From NCBI GenBank assembly GCA_951828385.1, contig OX639973.1, forward strand, positions 124,001-188,000: 64,000 nt of DNA, in the 5' to 3' direction. A program made the position numbers and the translations under genes. Below the pieces are notes generated by a model. It was not told the DNA's origin, searched no databases, and saw only the letters and a program-made list of their open reading frames with translations. This DNA comes from an uncultured Poribacteria bacterium. Lineage in GTDB: Bacteria; Poribacteria; WGA-4E; WGA-3G. Positions 53,016 to 63,083 of the stretch are shown here, piece by piece; position 1 is the stretch's first letter, and each line of letters begins with the position of its first letter.

Positions 53016-53295
53016 CGGTTCTGTCCAAGAAAGTGTAGGCGTAAATCTGATTGGGGTTGTATCGTAAATCTTCGGCGAGAGTCCTTCTCTGGACGTAGGG
53101 CATTCTCGGCGAAATAATAATTGATATACATTATACACCGATTTGCACGTGAAGTCAAACAAAATTTGAAGACAGGCACTTTCAGTTATAGCAAAACCGA
53201 AAAATATGTTGACATTTCAATAAACAACTGTCGCAAATACACTTCCTCGCAACTGACGGTCTCCGACAGCTGGCGGCTGACAACTCAATTCAACC

Positions 53296-53324
53296 TTGAC
53301 ATCGTAGTTTAAACATGGTATCCT
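53296..53324 (+). promoter_or_regulatory. disA promoter
   Basis: TTGACA (53296-53301), 17-bp spacer, TATCCT (53319-53324), 20 bp before the GTG start of disA. Confidence 0.7.
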
Positions 53325-53344
53325 AATAATTGGAGGTGATTGCA

Positions 53345-54442
53345 GTGCGGAGCATCTCTACAGAGAATCAGAAGACACGCGAACTTTTAGCAACTTTGAG
53401 GTTGCTATCACCAGGAACCCATCTGAGAGAAGGTGTCGATTATATCATACAAGGCAAAACGGGCGGACTTATTGTCGTTGGCGATACACCCGAAATCTTA
53501 GATTTAATAGAAGGTGGCTTTCGGATCAATTGCCAATATACACCTACGCGTTTGTATGAATTATCGAAGATGGATGGGGCAATTATCCTTTCCGAGGATA
53601 TGAAACGAATCGTTCGCGCCAATGTGACGCTACGGGTGGATCCATCTATCCCGTCCCGCGAAACCGGACTCCGCCACCGATCCGCAGATAAATTCGCTAA
53701 ACAGACAGAACACATTGTACTTGCTGTGTCACAGCGTCGAAATACGCTCACCTTATATTTCAAAAACCAACACTACATCTTCCGCGAGCGTCCCGTTCTA
53801 CTCTCTGGCGCAAATCAGACAATGCTCGCACTGACCCAGTACGTCAAGGCGATGCAAAATGCCGTCACTCTGCTGAATTGGGCAGAGTTGAGTGGGAATG
53901 TTACATTAGCAAATGTCGTCACGGCTATCCAACTGTGTGAAAGGGTTCGCCGTGCTGAGCTGGACTTGAACCTATATAGAATCGAATTAGGCACACAGGC
54001 AGAATCCATACAGCACATCCCTGAACTTACGACTGAAATTGATAGCGGACTTCTGATGACTAAAGATTACTATAATAGGAGTTTGCGCAATGAATCTGAA
54101 GCAGTTGAGAAAATTATAGGGCTTGATGCAAACTGCCTCGCAAACCAGAGTAATATTAGTGAGGCTTTGGGATATCCCCGAGATATTCGGAATACCTTTG
54201 AAGTCCTTGAACCACGCGGATACCGAATGCTCAGCCAGGTACCTCGGATCCCTTTCAATATTGTTGAGAACATCGTTCACGAATTCAAAACGTTGGATAG
54301 AATTTACACAGCCGCTATTGGTGAACTCCAAGCAATTGATGGGGTCGGCAAAACAAGGGCATCTATTATCAAGGATACGCTCTCGCAGATGAAAACCACT
54401 ACGACGCAACCCCATACACTTGCTTTATCAGCATTTGAATAG
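53345..54442 (+). CDS. disA: DNA integrity scanning diadenylate cyclase DisA
   Basis: 365 residues from the GTG at 53345, chosen because GGAGGT lies 7 nt before it. The DAC domain carries the two signature motifs DGA (77-79, KMDGAIILSED) and RHR (110-112, TGLRHRSADK). A helical linker and a C-terminal HhH DNA-binding region (LQAIDGVGKTRASIIKDTL) complete the DisA architecture. It makes c-di-AMP from two ATP and pauses at branched DNA. DisA is usual in Gram-positive bacteria and found in several other phyla. No radA/sms gene is adjacent; two envelope lipoprotein genes follow. Confidence 0.93.
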   Translation: MRSISTENQKTRELLATLRLLSPGTHLREGVDYIIQGKTGGLIVVGDTPEILDLIEGGFRINCQYTPTRLYELSKMDGAIILSEDMKRIVRANVTLRVDPSIPSRETGLRHRSADKFAKQTEHIVLAVSQRRNTLTLYFKNQHYIFRERPVLLSGANQTMLALTQYVKAMQNAVTLLNWAELSGNVTLANVVTAIQLCERVRRAELDLNLYRIELGTQAESIQHIPELTTEIDSGLLMTKDYYNRSLRNESEAVEKIIGLDANCLANQSNISEALGYPRDIRNTFEVLEPRGYRMLSQVPRIPFNIVENIVHEFKTLDRIYTAAIGELQAIDGVGKTRASIIKDTLSQMKTTTTQPHTLALSAFE

Positions 54443-54493
54443 AAGAGAAGACCACGATAAACTGAAAATTAACCGACTTCCCTGACCCGATAA

Positions 54494-54512
54494 GCGCGAT
54501 TTCTAACCGCGC
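54494..54512. repeat. Intergenic hairpin GCGCG...CGCGC
   Basis: A 5-bp GC stem around ATTTCTAAC in the gap between disA and the lipoprotein gene; similar in layout to the GGCGAG...CTCGCC hairpin at 27898. Confidence 0.4.
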
Positions 54513-54582
54513 CGGACATTGTAGACAAAGAACCGAAAATTAAACTGAACGCAAAAATAAAAAAATTAGAAGGAGCTACACA

Positions 54583-55911
54583 ATGAAACGATTCATTGTT
54601 TTACAGCGAAAATATAATTTCGCATTGCGTAGGATTTTGATTGTCACGATGCTTCTCGTCTCTTTAGCTTTAGCAGGTTGTGGTGGAAAACTCGGAAACA
54701 TTGAGCCATCTGTAGTTGACACGGCGATCGCGGACGCAGAAGCAGCCATCACAGCAGCCCAGGACGTTGATGCCGCATCGCTGGCACCTGATGCATTTCA
54801 AGCCGCTACATCCAACCTTGAAGCTGCAAAAACCGCACTCACCGAGAAAAAAGGCAACGACGCGCTCCGTCTCGCATACCAAGCGAATGCTGATGCCAGG
54901 CTCGCACATAGGCACGCCATCAACGTTAACAAAAACTCAAAATTAAATGCTACGATCCTGCAAAAAGAAGCAGGGGTGGCGGAACTCCGCCAGAAACTCA
55001 GTACTCTGGAAGCGGAACTCACACGCGTCAAGTCTGAGATGCAGACGGTTCGCGGCGCGGAAGATCAATTGAACCAGAAGATTCGTGACCTTCAGAAAAA
55101 CAACCGTGAGTTGAGCGTTACACGAGAAAAATACGGAAAACAGGTTGCTGAACTCTTTGAAACTTTGGAGGATATGCAGACACGCGGCAAGCGGGCGGAA
55201 ACTGAAATCCGTAACTACGGCAAGGAAATTTCGGCACTCCGCCGCAAAATCGATATCGCCGACAAAATGGTGAAAGAGGAGGGATATCAAAAACGATCCG
55301 CTATTGCTGAGGCGGAATCCCTCAGAAAGCAGATACGCGAACAAGCTGAAATCTATACCCAAAAACTCGCAGACGCGGGGCAGCAGGGTGTCGCTGCGAA
55401 ACACGCAGAATTTCTTAAACAGCAAGCGCAAGCATCGCGGGCTTATGTAGACAGCAAACCGCCACTTTCGCCCGCGAAGACCGGGCGCACCTCGCTCTCT
55501 ACAGCACAGATAGACGCTGGCAAAGTCGCACTCAGCAATTGGGAAGCCGCATGGCAGCGCAAAGATCTTAACGTCCATCTCGCTCATTATGAACCCAACA
55601 TTGTCGTTGATAAAGTCGTGATTCATGAGAGTAAAGAGGATCGAAGTAAAATTGACAGACAGCAGCTGGAATCGGATCTTCGGCAGATGAGCGAACACGC
55701 ATGGCGGACCGTCAAAACCGACACCGAAGTCGAAAGTGAAAGCATTATCAGTGTTCAACAAATGAGTCGGTTAGTTGTCCCTGCTGCTGACGAGAATGCA
55801 ACCGCACTCTATAATATTTGGATTCGCGAAGTTTGGATGCATCAGGTCGGAAACGATTGGAAAATCCACCATGAGATCTGGAAGATTTTTGAGAATGTGC
55901 CAGACTTTTAA
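54583..55911 (+). CDS. Lipoprotein with DUF4398-like helices, coiled coil and C-terminal NTF2-like domain
   Basis: 442 residues with AGAAGGAG before the ATG. A lipobox (LLVSLALAGC, Cys about 33) is followed by a DUF4398-like region (SVVDTAIADAEAAITAAQ, then AFQAATSNLEAAKTAL), a long coiled coil (about 125-270), and an NTF2/SnoaL-like domain (about 305-440; NWEAAWQRKDLNVHLAHY, WKIHHEIWKIF). An envelope protein attached to the outer membrane is likely. The next gene also carries NTF2-like domains and begins 20 bp later, so the pair probably forms a complex. Confidence 0.8.
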   Translation: MKRFIVLQRKYNFALRRILIVTMLLVSLALAGCGGKLGNIEPSVVDTAIADAEAAITAAQDVDAASLAPDAFQAATSNLEAAKTALTEKKGNDALRLAYQANADARLAHRHAINVNKNSKLNATILQKEAGVAELRQKLSTLEAELTRVKSEMQTVRGAEDQLNQKIRDLQKNNRELSVTREKYGKQVAELFETLEDMQTRGKRAETEIRNYGKEISALRRKIDIADKMVKEEGYQKRSAIAEAESLRKQIREQAEIYTQKLADAGQQGVAAKHAEFLKQQAQASRAYVDSKPPLSPAKTGRTSLSTAQIDAGKVALSNWEAAWQRKDLNVHLAHYEPNIVVDKVVIHESKEDRSKIDRQQLESDLRQMSEHAWRTVKTDTEVESESIISVQQMSRLVVPAADENATALYNIWIREVWMHQVGNDWKIHHEIWKIFENVPDF

Positions 55912-55931
55912 ACTACGCGGGAGGTTAAATT

Positions 55932-57338
55932 GTGAACGACGTACAGAACCGGCAAAACAGTCCTAAGAAAATTATTATGTCTCAGAACCTTATATGGGGG
56001 GGCGCTATTGCGGCAATCGTTATCGCTTTTGTTCTATTCCTCGTGATATTCATGAGTTCGAGTGAAACGCCTACCGCCTTTCTGGCGAAATGGAAAACGG
56101 CTCTCGAATCCGGCGATGCCAAAAAGTATGAATCGCTCTGGGTCAAAAGTGAACGCCAGCACCCCGATAGAGGCTATCAAAATACAGCAAGACTCCTAAC
56201 AGATAATGTCAACTTTGAAGTTAACCTTGAAGGGAGCGGCCAACCCCACCGAGTCCCACGCTTCCCGAATCGCTATCGCATTGAAGGGATTCCTGTGACG
56301 GCTCACCTTCCAGAGGGGCCGAGACAGCAGTTGCGAAACCTCGTTATTGAAAAGAAAGGCATTATCCAACAGCGATGGAAAATTATACAAGATGAAATCG
56401 TCGGTGAAGGCATGGTCGCAACGGTGACACCGGAGTCTACACCGCAACCGAATCTTGTCAATAACGCCAATAGCCCTGTAGGTCCCTTAGTGATCGCTTG
56501 GAAAAGCGCATTGGAAACGCAGCATGTGCAAACGTATACCGATTTGTGGGATAAGTCCGCCCGAAAGAAACGTGCCTCAAGTTTCCGGCGCGCGACAGAG
56601 TTGATGTCGCAAACCCACATCGTTGAAATCCAATACGCTACCTACAACCCCGTGCCAACCCAGAAAAACCGTTACGTCGTTGACGGCATTCGCGTAACCT
56701 TGCAGGATGGCGATGAGATCATTGAAACTCACAATCGCACACTGACTATCGAGAAAAAAGGGTTCTTCAGGCGAAAATGGAAACTCATTAACGATCAGAT
56801 CGGTGAAATATCGGGTGCCATCGCTCTCAGACGGGTTGAACAGGTGAGTACGAACACGGTTTCGGGTGAAGAGTCGGGTGGAACTTTTGATGGAAATGCA
56901 CCGATTGATACACATCTCAAAGTCAGACAAATCCTTGGAAAATGGCAGGAAGCTTGGGAAGAGAAGGACCTGGACACTTACATGTCTATCTATTCAGACA
57001 GAGCCTTGATCACGCGCGTCACTGTACGCGGTGGTAAAGAAACCGAGGTCTACCTTAAAAAAGGAGATCTCCGCGCCAAGATGAAGAGATTGAATACCAT
57101 GTACAGTGATATTGAGGTCGAGATCTCTAACCCCGTGATTAATGGGGACCGGGCGGTCGCAGATGTCACATTCTTGCAGAAATTTACGGGTACCCCCGCA
57201 AGTGGCACGCGCCCTGCTTACTCCGATATCGGCACCAAAAAACTGAACTTGATGGTTGACCCAACCGACGGGCACTGGCGCATCTATGCTGAAACGTGGA
57301 AGCTTTACAAAAATGTACCGGACTATCCCAAAATGTAG
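55932..57338 (+). CDS. Membrane-anchored protein with three NTF2-like domains
   Basis: 468 residues from GTG, with GGGAGG 7 nt before it. One N-terminal membrane helix (GAIAAIVIAFVLFLVIFM) is followed by three repeats of an NTF2-like fold: about 50-160 (FLAKWKTALESGDAKKYESL), about 175-300 (IAWKSALETQHVQTYTDLW) and about 335-465 (ILGKWQEAWEEKDLDTYMSI, ending WRIYAETWKLYKNVPDYP). The last domain closely matches the end of the preceding lipoprotein, so they arose by duplication. Probably periplasmic; ligand unknown. Confidence 0.8.
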   Translation: MNDVQNRQNSPKKIIMSQNLIWGGAIAAIVIAFVLFLVIFMSSSETPTAFLAKWKTALESGDAKKYESLWVKSERQHPDRGYQNTARLLTDNVNFEVNLEGSGQPHRVPRFPNRYRIEGIPVTAHLPEGPRQQLRNLVIEKKGIIQQRWKIIQDEIVGEGMVATVTPESTPQPNLVNNANSPVGPLVIAWKSALETQHVQTYTDLWDKSARKKRASSFRRATELMSQTHIVEIQYATYNPVPTQKNRYVVDGIRVTLQDGDEIIETHNRTLTIEKKGFFRRKWKLINDQIGEISGAIALRRVEQVSTNTVSGEESGGTFDGNAPIDTHLKVRQILGKWQEAWEEKDLDTYMSIYSDRALITRVTVRGGKETEVYLKKGDLRAKMKRLNTMYSDIEVEISNPVINGDRAVADVTFLQKFTGTPASGTRPAYSDIGTKKLNLMVDPTDGHWRIYAETWKLYKNVPDYPKM

Positions 57339-57345
57339 CGGAATG

Positions 57346-57419
57346 GTTGTTAGTTTTCAGTTATCAGTCATCAGTTAAAGAGGGCTGATGCGATTAAGGG
57401 ACCTCTTAACTGATAACTG
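57346..57419. repeat. Inverted pair of heptamer arrays
   Basis: GTTAGTTTTCAGTTATCAG (57350-57368) and CTTAACTGATAACTG (57405-57419) stand in opposite orientation around GAGGG...CCTC, forming a stem-loop in the gap before the thioesterase gene. Confidence 0.6.
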
Positions 57420-57460
57420 TTCTCACTGCGAAGCCTGATAATTGAGGACTCTTAGGAAAC

Positions 57461-57868
57461 ATGCGCACCGAGTACCAAACCAAACGTAAGATTGAGTTCG
57501 CTGATACCGATATGGCAGGGATCGTCCATTTCACACGGTTTTTTGTCTTTATGGAATCCGCTGAACACGAATTTCTTCGGAGTTTAGGTACGAGTGTAGC
57601 AACCGAGTGGGACGGAAATAAGATCGGATGGCCCCGACTTGCTGCTTCGTGTGAATATCTAAGTCCACTTCGGTTTGAAGATGAGGTGGATATCCGTCTC
57701 TGGGTCTCCAAAAAGGGAACAAAGTCGCTCACATATCAATTTCACTTTACGCGTCAGGGAGAAGATGTCGCGCGTGGTCAACTCACGACGGTCTGTTGCA
57801 TAACCAACCCGGGTGAGAAACTTCGTGCGATTCCGATCCCTGATTTTATTGCAGATCAGATTTTTTAA
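57461..57868 (+). CDS. Acyl-CoA thioesterase of the 4HBT/YbgC type
   Basis: 135 residues. The hot-dog fold signature IEFADTDMAGIVHFTRFFVF contains the catalytic Asp (D in TDMAG) and the start of the long helix; SAEHEFLRSLG follows. The end is TVCCITNPGEKLRAIPIP. Such enzymes hydrolyse acyl-CoA or hydroxybenzoyl-CoA thioesters. TAGGAAAC precedes the ATG. It is followed after a small hairpin by an ABC transporter. Confidence 0.9.
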   Translation: MRTEYQTKRKIEFADTDMAGIVHFTRFFVFMESAEHEFLRSLGTSVATEWDGNKIGWPRLAASCEYLSPLRFEDEVDIRLWVSKKGTKSLTYQFHFTRQGEDVARGQLTTVCCITNPGEKLRAIPIPDFIADQIF

Positions 57869-57884
57869 ATATTAGGTTTTCGCT

Positions 57885-57909
57885 CCGATTTTGACAACGG
57901 AAAAATCGG
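57885..57909 (+). terminator. Weak hairpin after the thioesterase gene
   Basis: CCGATTTT/AAAATCGG stem (57885-57892 and 57902-57909) with a 9-nt loop, followed by GTTTCTG. Could be a weak terminator before the ABC transporter genes. Confidence 0.4.
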
Positions 57910-57949
57910 GTTTCTGATGTGTATTAGCTATATTAGGATAATTGTGGTT

Positions 57950-58639
57950 ATGGAACAATCTTACACCGCTACTACCTCGCTTAAAATATCTCACTTATTC
58001 AAAGACTTCGGGGCAGTTAAGGTGCTGCGGAATGTTTCGTTCAGCCTCACAGCAGGTACATCCGTCGTTATCACGGGGCCCTCCGGTTCTGGTAAGAGTA
58101 CACTCTTACACATCATTGGTACCTTGGAAGAACCGTCGAATGGAATTGTGGAGATTAACAATACAAATCCGTTCACCCTCTCTGAACCTGAACTCGCGGC
58201 GTACCGCAATTCCGTGATCGGATTTGTGTTTCAGGAACATCACTTACTTCCACAATATTCCGTGCTTGAGAATGTGCTAATTCCGACACTTGCCTTCAAA
58301 CACGGAACTGACGCGACCGAGCGTGCCGTTCAGCTTCTAAAACGGGTCGGACTCACGGATCGTCAATCGCACCGACCCGCTGAACTTTCAGGTGGCGAAC
58401 GGCAACGCGTCGCGATTGCGCGCGCCCTTATTAATCAACCGGACATTCTCCTGTGTGATGAACCGACGGGTAATCTGGATACTGCTACGGCTGATACCGT
58501 TGCCAACCTGCTCTTTGAGCTGCATCGTGCTGAGAAGACGCTATTGATTGTGGTGACACATAACCTATCGCTCACCACCCGCTTTGACCGGCATCTGCAA
58601 TTGGTGGACGGTACTTGCACCATCGAAAGAGATGACTAA
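57950..58639 (+). CDS. ABC transporter ATP-binding protein, LolD/MacB type
   Basis: 229 residues from the ATG at 57950; 11 further codons are open upstream. Walker A GPSGSGKST, Q-loop FVFQEHHLLPQYS, signature LSGGERQRVAIARAL, Walker B ILLCDEPTGNLD and the switch His in VVTHNLS are all present. The length and the 'EEPSNG' type insert fit the LolD/FtsE/MacB group, which works with FtsX-type permeases in lipoprotein release or macrolide/peptide export. The permease gene starts 27 bp downstream. Confidence 0.92.
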   Translation: MEQSYTATTSLKISHLFKDFGAVKVLRNVSFSLTAGTSVVITGPSGSGKSTLLHIIGTLEEPSNGIVEINNTNPFTLSEPELAAYRNSVIGFVFQEHHLLPQYSVLENVLIPTLAFKHGTDATERAVQLLKRVGLTDRQSHRPAELSGGERQRVAIARALINQPDILLCDEPTGNLDTATADTVANLLFELHRAEKTLLIVVTHNLSLTTRFDRHLQLVDGTCTIERDD

Positions 58640-58666
58640 TACACGCAACGGACGCGAAGAAAGATT

Positions 58667-61600
58667 ATGCCGAGATTCTCTTGGAATTCCCTTAAACACT
58701 TTTGGCAGATACAACTTACCGTCGCACTTTGCACTGCCGTAGCGACGGGGGTTCTCGCCGGTGCACTGATTGTTGGTGATTCCGTACGCGGGAGCCTGCG
58801 AAGTCTCACGACAGAGCGACTCGGTGCCATCCAACACGCCCTCCTTGCAGACCATTTTTTTCAACCGGATCTATTGCAGCGAGAAAATAAGGTGCCAGCA
58901 ATTCTGCTAAATGGAACAATCGTCGCCCCACAGACACAGACACGGGCATCGAAGGTTAACATCACCGGTGTAACAGACAGTTTCTTTACGTTTTGGCAAG
59001 AGGATACCGCACCGAATCTCAACAAAGCCCCTGAACAGCCCTTCAACGCTATTGCCATTAATGAAGCACTCCGAAACGAACTGAACGTCCAAGTCGGTGA
59101 TACACTGCTGGTAAACATGTCTCAAGCCGCAGACATCCATCCAGAATTTCTTCTCGGTGAGCGGGACGCAGCCAACGCCATCCAGAGTCTCCGTTTGGTT
59201 ATTAGCAACATCATTCCTACCAAGAACGCTGGACGGTTCAGCCTACAAGCACATCAAAGTCTCCCGTTCAACGCTTACATAGCACTCCCTGTTCTCCAAA
59301 AAGCACTCGGACAAGCAGACAAGGTGAATGCCGTATTTACTGCGGATACAGCCGCAATTTCGGCTGAAGAGCTGCCTTTAACCCTTGATGCCCTCGGATT
59401 GCGTATTAAGACGCATGAGAATCACTTTGATCTCCAGAGCCAGCAGTATCTCCTCAAGCCATTGCTCTCCGAAACAGCACTAACGGTTGCCACTGAAAAC
59501 CGGATTCCAACCCTACCGACGCTCACCTATCTCGCAAATACAATAACTGATAACGGTAAAGTCATACCGTACTCTACAATTGTAGCACTGCCGACGCATG
59601 AAGGAGAGTTTGCGAAACTGCTCAATAGGCACACGACTGAAGCACAACAACTCGCTTACGAACAGTCTCAAGAGCAGATATTACTGATAGATGACGACAT
59701 AACAGAATTACGTAGGTTAGAAACAGAATACAGTAGGCTGGCAAAAGGGAGACCCGAATCAGGAACTACACCAAGGCACAAGAAACAACTCGCGGGATTG
59801 AAAGAAGTTGGTGCTGCTTTACGTGCAATGGTTACACGCTCGCGGCAAGGCGGCGACATTGTCCTCAATACATGGGCAACAGATGACCTCGGTGCTAAAG
59901 TGGGAGATAGGATTGCAATCACCTATTACAGCGTCACAGCAGAAGAAGAATATATTACTGAAACAGTCGTTTTCCGCCTCAAAGGAATTCTTCCGATCGA
60001 AGGTCTTGCTGCAGATAGAGATCTCATCCCCGAATTTCCGGGGATTCACGACACTGCCGATATGTCTGAATGGGAATCACCTTTTCCAATTGATTACGCC
60101 CTCGTTCGCGACAAAGACGAGGTGTATTGGGATGAGTACAAGGCGACACCGAAAGCATTTGTTCCGTTGGAAATTGGTAAGCGGCTGTGGCAGAACCGGT
60201 TCGGGGACCTCACTACGATTCGGATGAGGGCTGCACCGGATACAGACATTCAAGGAACACAGACGCTTTTTGAGACCGAATTCCTGAAAAGGATTCAGCC
60301 AGAACAGGTCGGTTTTCAGTTTTTATCACCACAAGCAGAGGGGCTTCAAGCCTCCAAGGGTGCTACAGATTTCGGTATGCTTTTCAGCAGTCTCAGTATT
60401 TTTATTATTCTCGGTGTAGCGTGGCTTGTTGAAATGTTTTTCCGTATCGGTGTTGAACAACGTTCGCGTGAGATTGGTCTTTTGCAGGCTGTCGGTTACC
60501 CGCTCACCAAAATTCGCCGCCGTTTCCTATATGAGGGCGCGACGATCGCCGGTATCGGAAGTTTATTGGGGTGCTTACTTGCTGTCGGGTACGCACAGTT
60601 GATGATATACGGATTACAAACGTGGTGGCTGCCTGCCATCGGCACGCCATTTATAGAATTTCATGTCAGTTTCTGGAGTTTGCTTATCGGCGTATTGGTA
60701 ACGTTGTTAGTTATCATGAATACGATCCGCGGGACCGTCGCGAGGATAGGACGTGCCGCAACCGCCTCGCTCCTCGCCGGTGTCACAGATTTTGATGAAG
60801 CCAAGGTCAAACCGAAATCTCAAAAGGCAAATGTCCCAAGTCGTTGGGCAGCAAGAATACCTGCCTTAATCCTTGGAATTTGGTTCGGTATCTTTGCGGG
60901 GCGCACCTTCTTTACTGAAGGTTGGAGCGGAATCGTTATACTTGTTGTGATAGCCGTCATTGTAATAGTTTCTGTCCGAATAGGTTTCCGTATTGGACCC
61001 CACCCGAACCTCACACCTCAGTACATGAAATCGTTCACGCTTTTCGGCAGTATCGGGATCGGTGTAGGTTTGGTGATTTCCCCTTTTACCTTTATCCCAT
61101 GGATTCATGATATAGTTACGACAGTTACAGGAGGGTTTGAGCATCCTATTTTTCACTTCTTAATGTTAACCCTCTCAATTCTTGGTATAGGTTGGTTCGT
61201 CTTTGATAGATGGCTCAGTTCACAGAATGTGCCAAACAAATTGACCCGAACGCGATTTGCCCTTAAAAACGCGGCACGCCAACCAGGGCGGAGTAAAACC
61301 TGTGTTACAACGATCAGCTTGGCGTGTTGTATCATTGTTGCTGTCGGCGCGAATCGGCACGACGCACCCCCGGAGACAGAATACGCCTTTGTCGCCGAAT
61401 CCGCACTCCCTTTACACCATAGCCTGAATACACCAGAGGGTAGGTTTGAACTCGGTTTTTCTGAAAAAGCCTCTGAACTCCTCAGCGCATCGGAAATAAC
61501 CCCATTTCGTGTGCTCCCAGGTGAAGATGTGAGTTGTCTTAATCTTTATCAACCGCAGAAACCACAAATTTTGGGTATGTCGGATAATGCTTTGGATGTA

Positions 61601-62353
61601 TACCCATGGAACACCCTGAAAGTGGAAGGTTCCCATGCTAACATGATTGTCGCCCTCGGTGATGCGAAGTCGCTCCGTTGGATTTTACACCACGATCCGA
61701 AAGAGAATTTTCTCATACAGGATGAATTTGGAAAGCCGCTATATCTTCACCTCCATACACTTGAGAACAGCCTTTTTCAAAGCCAACTGATTCTCTCGGA
61801 GTCTAATTTCACCAAATACTTCCCAAGCCAAAGCGGATATCAATTTTTTCTCATCAAAACACCGCCCGCCTTGCGTCAGGAAACCGCGCAGGTCTTAGAG
61901 AAGACCTTAGGCGATTACGGTTTTGACCTTACATCGGCATCCGCACGACTGGCAAGTTACCGCGCCGTTGAAAATACCTATATCTCCACCTTTCAAAGCC
62001 TCGGTGGTTTAGGTGTGCTACTCGGTACATTTGGATTGGCACTGATACTTTTTAGAAATATCATTGAACGGCGCGGCGAATTGGCAACTTTACGCGCCTT
62101 CGGTTTCCGACGGCAGCTGCTCTCGCGGATGCTGTTCCTCGAAAGTTGTTTCCTACTCGCTGTCGGGATGCTTATCGGTATTATTGCCGGACTGGTGGCA
62201 ATTCTCGGTTCTCAAGGGCATCTTCCCTCTTTTCCGTGGGTATCTCTCACAATTACCTTGCTTTTCATCTTCAGTTTCGGTATAATTGCAAATGCAATTG
62301 CAGTTGCAGTGGCACTCCGAAGTCCACTTTTAAGTACACTCAAATCTGAATAA
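58667..62353 (+). CDS. Giant FtsX/MacB-type ABC permease (1228 residues)
   Basis: Membrane helix near the N-terminus (LTVALCTAVATGVLAGALIV), then a large periplasmic domain (about 45-565), a first FtsX core (three helices about 570-700, with EVGLLQAVGYPLTKIRRR-type EIGLLQAVGYPLTKI), additional helices near 725-850, a second periplasmic part and a final FtsX core (about 1100-1225; RGELATLRAFGFRRQLLSRM). Two FtsX units in one chain place it among the long permeases (YbbP-like) that pair with a LolD-like ATPase. Probably exports lipoproteins or lipid-linked compounds. Confidence 0.88.
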   Translation: MPRFSWNSLKHFWQIQLTVALCTAVATGVLAGALIVGDSVRGSLRSLTTERLGAIQHALLADHFFQPDLLQRENKVPAILLNGTIVAPQTQTRASKVNITGVTDSFFTFWQEDTAPNLNKAPEQPFNAIAINEALRNELNVQVGDTLLVNMSQAADIHPEFLLGERDAANAIQSLRLVISNIIPTKNAGRFSLQAHQSLPFNAYIALPVLQKALGQADKVNAVFTADTAAISAEELPLTLDALGLRIKTHENHFDLQSQQYLLKPLLSETALTVATENRIPTLPTLTYLANTITDNGKVIPYSTIVALPTHEGEFAKLLNRHTTEAQQLAYEQSQEQILLIDDDITELRRLETEYSRLAKGRPESGTTPRHKKQLAGLKEVGAALRAMVTRSRQGGDIVLNTWATDDLGAKVGDRIAITYYSVTAEEEYITETVVFRLKGILPIEGLAADRDLIPEFPGIHDTADMSEWESPFPIDYALVRDKDEVYWDEYKATPKAFVPLEIGKRLWQNRFGDLTTIRMRAAPDTDIQGTQTLFETEFLKRIQPEQVGFQFLSPQAEGLQASKGATDFGMLFSSLSIFIILGVAWLVEMFFRIGVEQRSREIGLLQAVGYPLTKIRRRFLYEGATIAGIGSLLGCLLAVGYAQLMIYGLQTWWLPAIGTPFIEFHVSFWSLLIGVLVTLLVIMNTIRGTVARIGRAATASLLAGVTDFDEAKVKPKSQKANVPSRWAARIPALILGIWFGIFAGRTFFTEGWSGIVILVVIAVIVIVSVRIGFRIGPHPNLTPQYMKSFTLFGSIGIGVGLVISPFTFIPWIHDIVTTVTGGFEHPIFHFLMLTLSILGIGWFVFDRWLSSQNVPNKLTRTRFALKNAARQPGRSKTCVTTISLACCIIVAVGANRHDAPPETEYAFVAESALPLHHSLNTPEGRFELGFSEKASELLSASEITPFRVLPGEDVSCLNLYQPQKPQILGMSDNALDVYPWNTLKVEGSHANMIVALGDAKSLRWILHHDPKENFLIQDEFGKPLYLHLHTLENSLFQSQLILSESNFTKYFPSQSGYQFFLIKTPPALRQETAQVLEKTLGDYGFDLTSASARLASYRAVENTYISTFQSLGGLGVLLGTFGLALILFRNIIERRGELATLRAFGFRRQLLSRMLFLESCFLLAVGMLIGIIAGLVAILGSQGHLPSFPWVSLTITLLFIFSFGIIANAIAVAVALRSPLLSTLKSE

Positions 62354-62409
62354 ACAATTGAAATTTGCGTTTGCGGGTGAAAAGCTTGCTCTATCTGGGA
62401 AAACACGCT

Positions 62410-63042
62410 ATGCATCCTGTTAGGTTCAAAACTACGTCGCATATTATATGTGCAGCCTTATTTGCTTTTTACTGTCTGATGCTAAGCAGCTGTTCCAGTG
62501 ATTCCGACCCGAATACGCCAAGCGCGATCAATTATACAGCGCAGGGGTGGCGTTTCTACGAATCAGGTGACTACCCGCAGGCTTTGCTCAGTTTTGAGCG
62601 TGCAATCAACTTCGATGAAGCACTTGCCGATGCACATAACGGTGTCGGGTGGAGCCATCTCAGTTTATCGTTGAATCCGCCTTTAGCGCAGGAAGCCTTC
62701 CAAAACGCCGTTCAACTTGATGCTTCAAATGCGGATGCTTGGGTTGGGCTTGCAAACCTGCTCTACTTGCGGAACAATGAAGCTGGCAACCAGCCAGCGA
62801 GAATTAAAGATACCACCGATTTCAGGTCTGCTATCCGGGCACTTGATAACGCACTCCAAGGCGATGCCCAATACCTCTTTCGGCACGATTATCGCTCCAA
62901 AGCCGACCTTTATGCATTAAAGGCATCGTGTTACTACTATCTCGGCGAAGATCAATCCACAGAGGTAGAGATTAATAAGGCACTTCAAATTGATACGACA
63001 CATAGGACTGCTATTGCACTACAAAACCTATTGAAAAAATAA
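62410..63042 (+). CDS. TPR-repeat lipoprotein
   Basis: 210 residues from the ATG at 62410; upstream in-frame TTG and GTG codons would lengthen the signal region without support. Lipobox in FYCLMLSSC. Three TPR-like units follow (YTAQGWRFYESGDYPQALLS, ADAHNGVGWSHLSLSLNPPL, ADAWVGLANLLYLRNN) and a further pair near the C-terminus (LKASCYYYLGEDQSTEVEI). TPR lipoproteins act as protein-binding adaptors in the outer membrane or periplasm. It lies 56 bp after the ABC permease gene. Confidence 0.8.
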   Translation: MHPVRFKTTSHIICAALFAFYCLMLSSCSSDSDPNTPSAINYTAQGWRFYESGDYPQALLSFERAINFDEALADAHNGVGWSHLSLSLNPPLAQEAFQNAVQLDASNADAWVGLANLLYLRNNEAGNQPARIKDTTDFRSAIRALDNALQGDAQYLFRHDYRSKADLYALKASCYYYLGEDQSTEVEINKALQIDTTHRTAIALQNLLKK

Positions 63043-63083
63043 AACTGACAGCCGACTCCTGACGGCTATTAAAGGAGAAAAAT

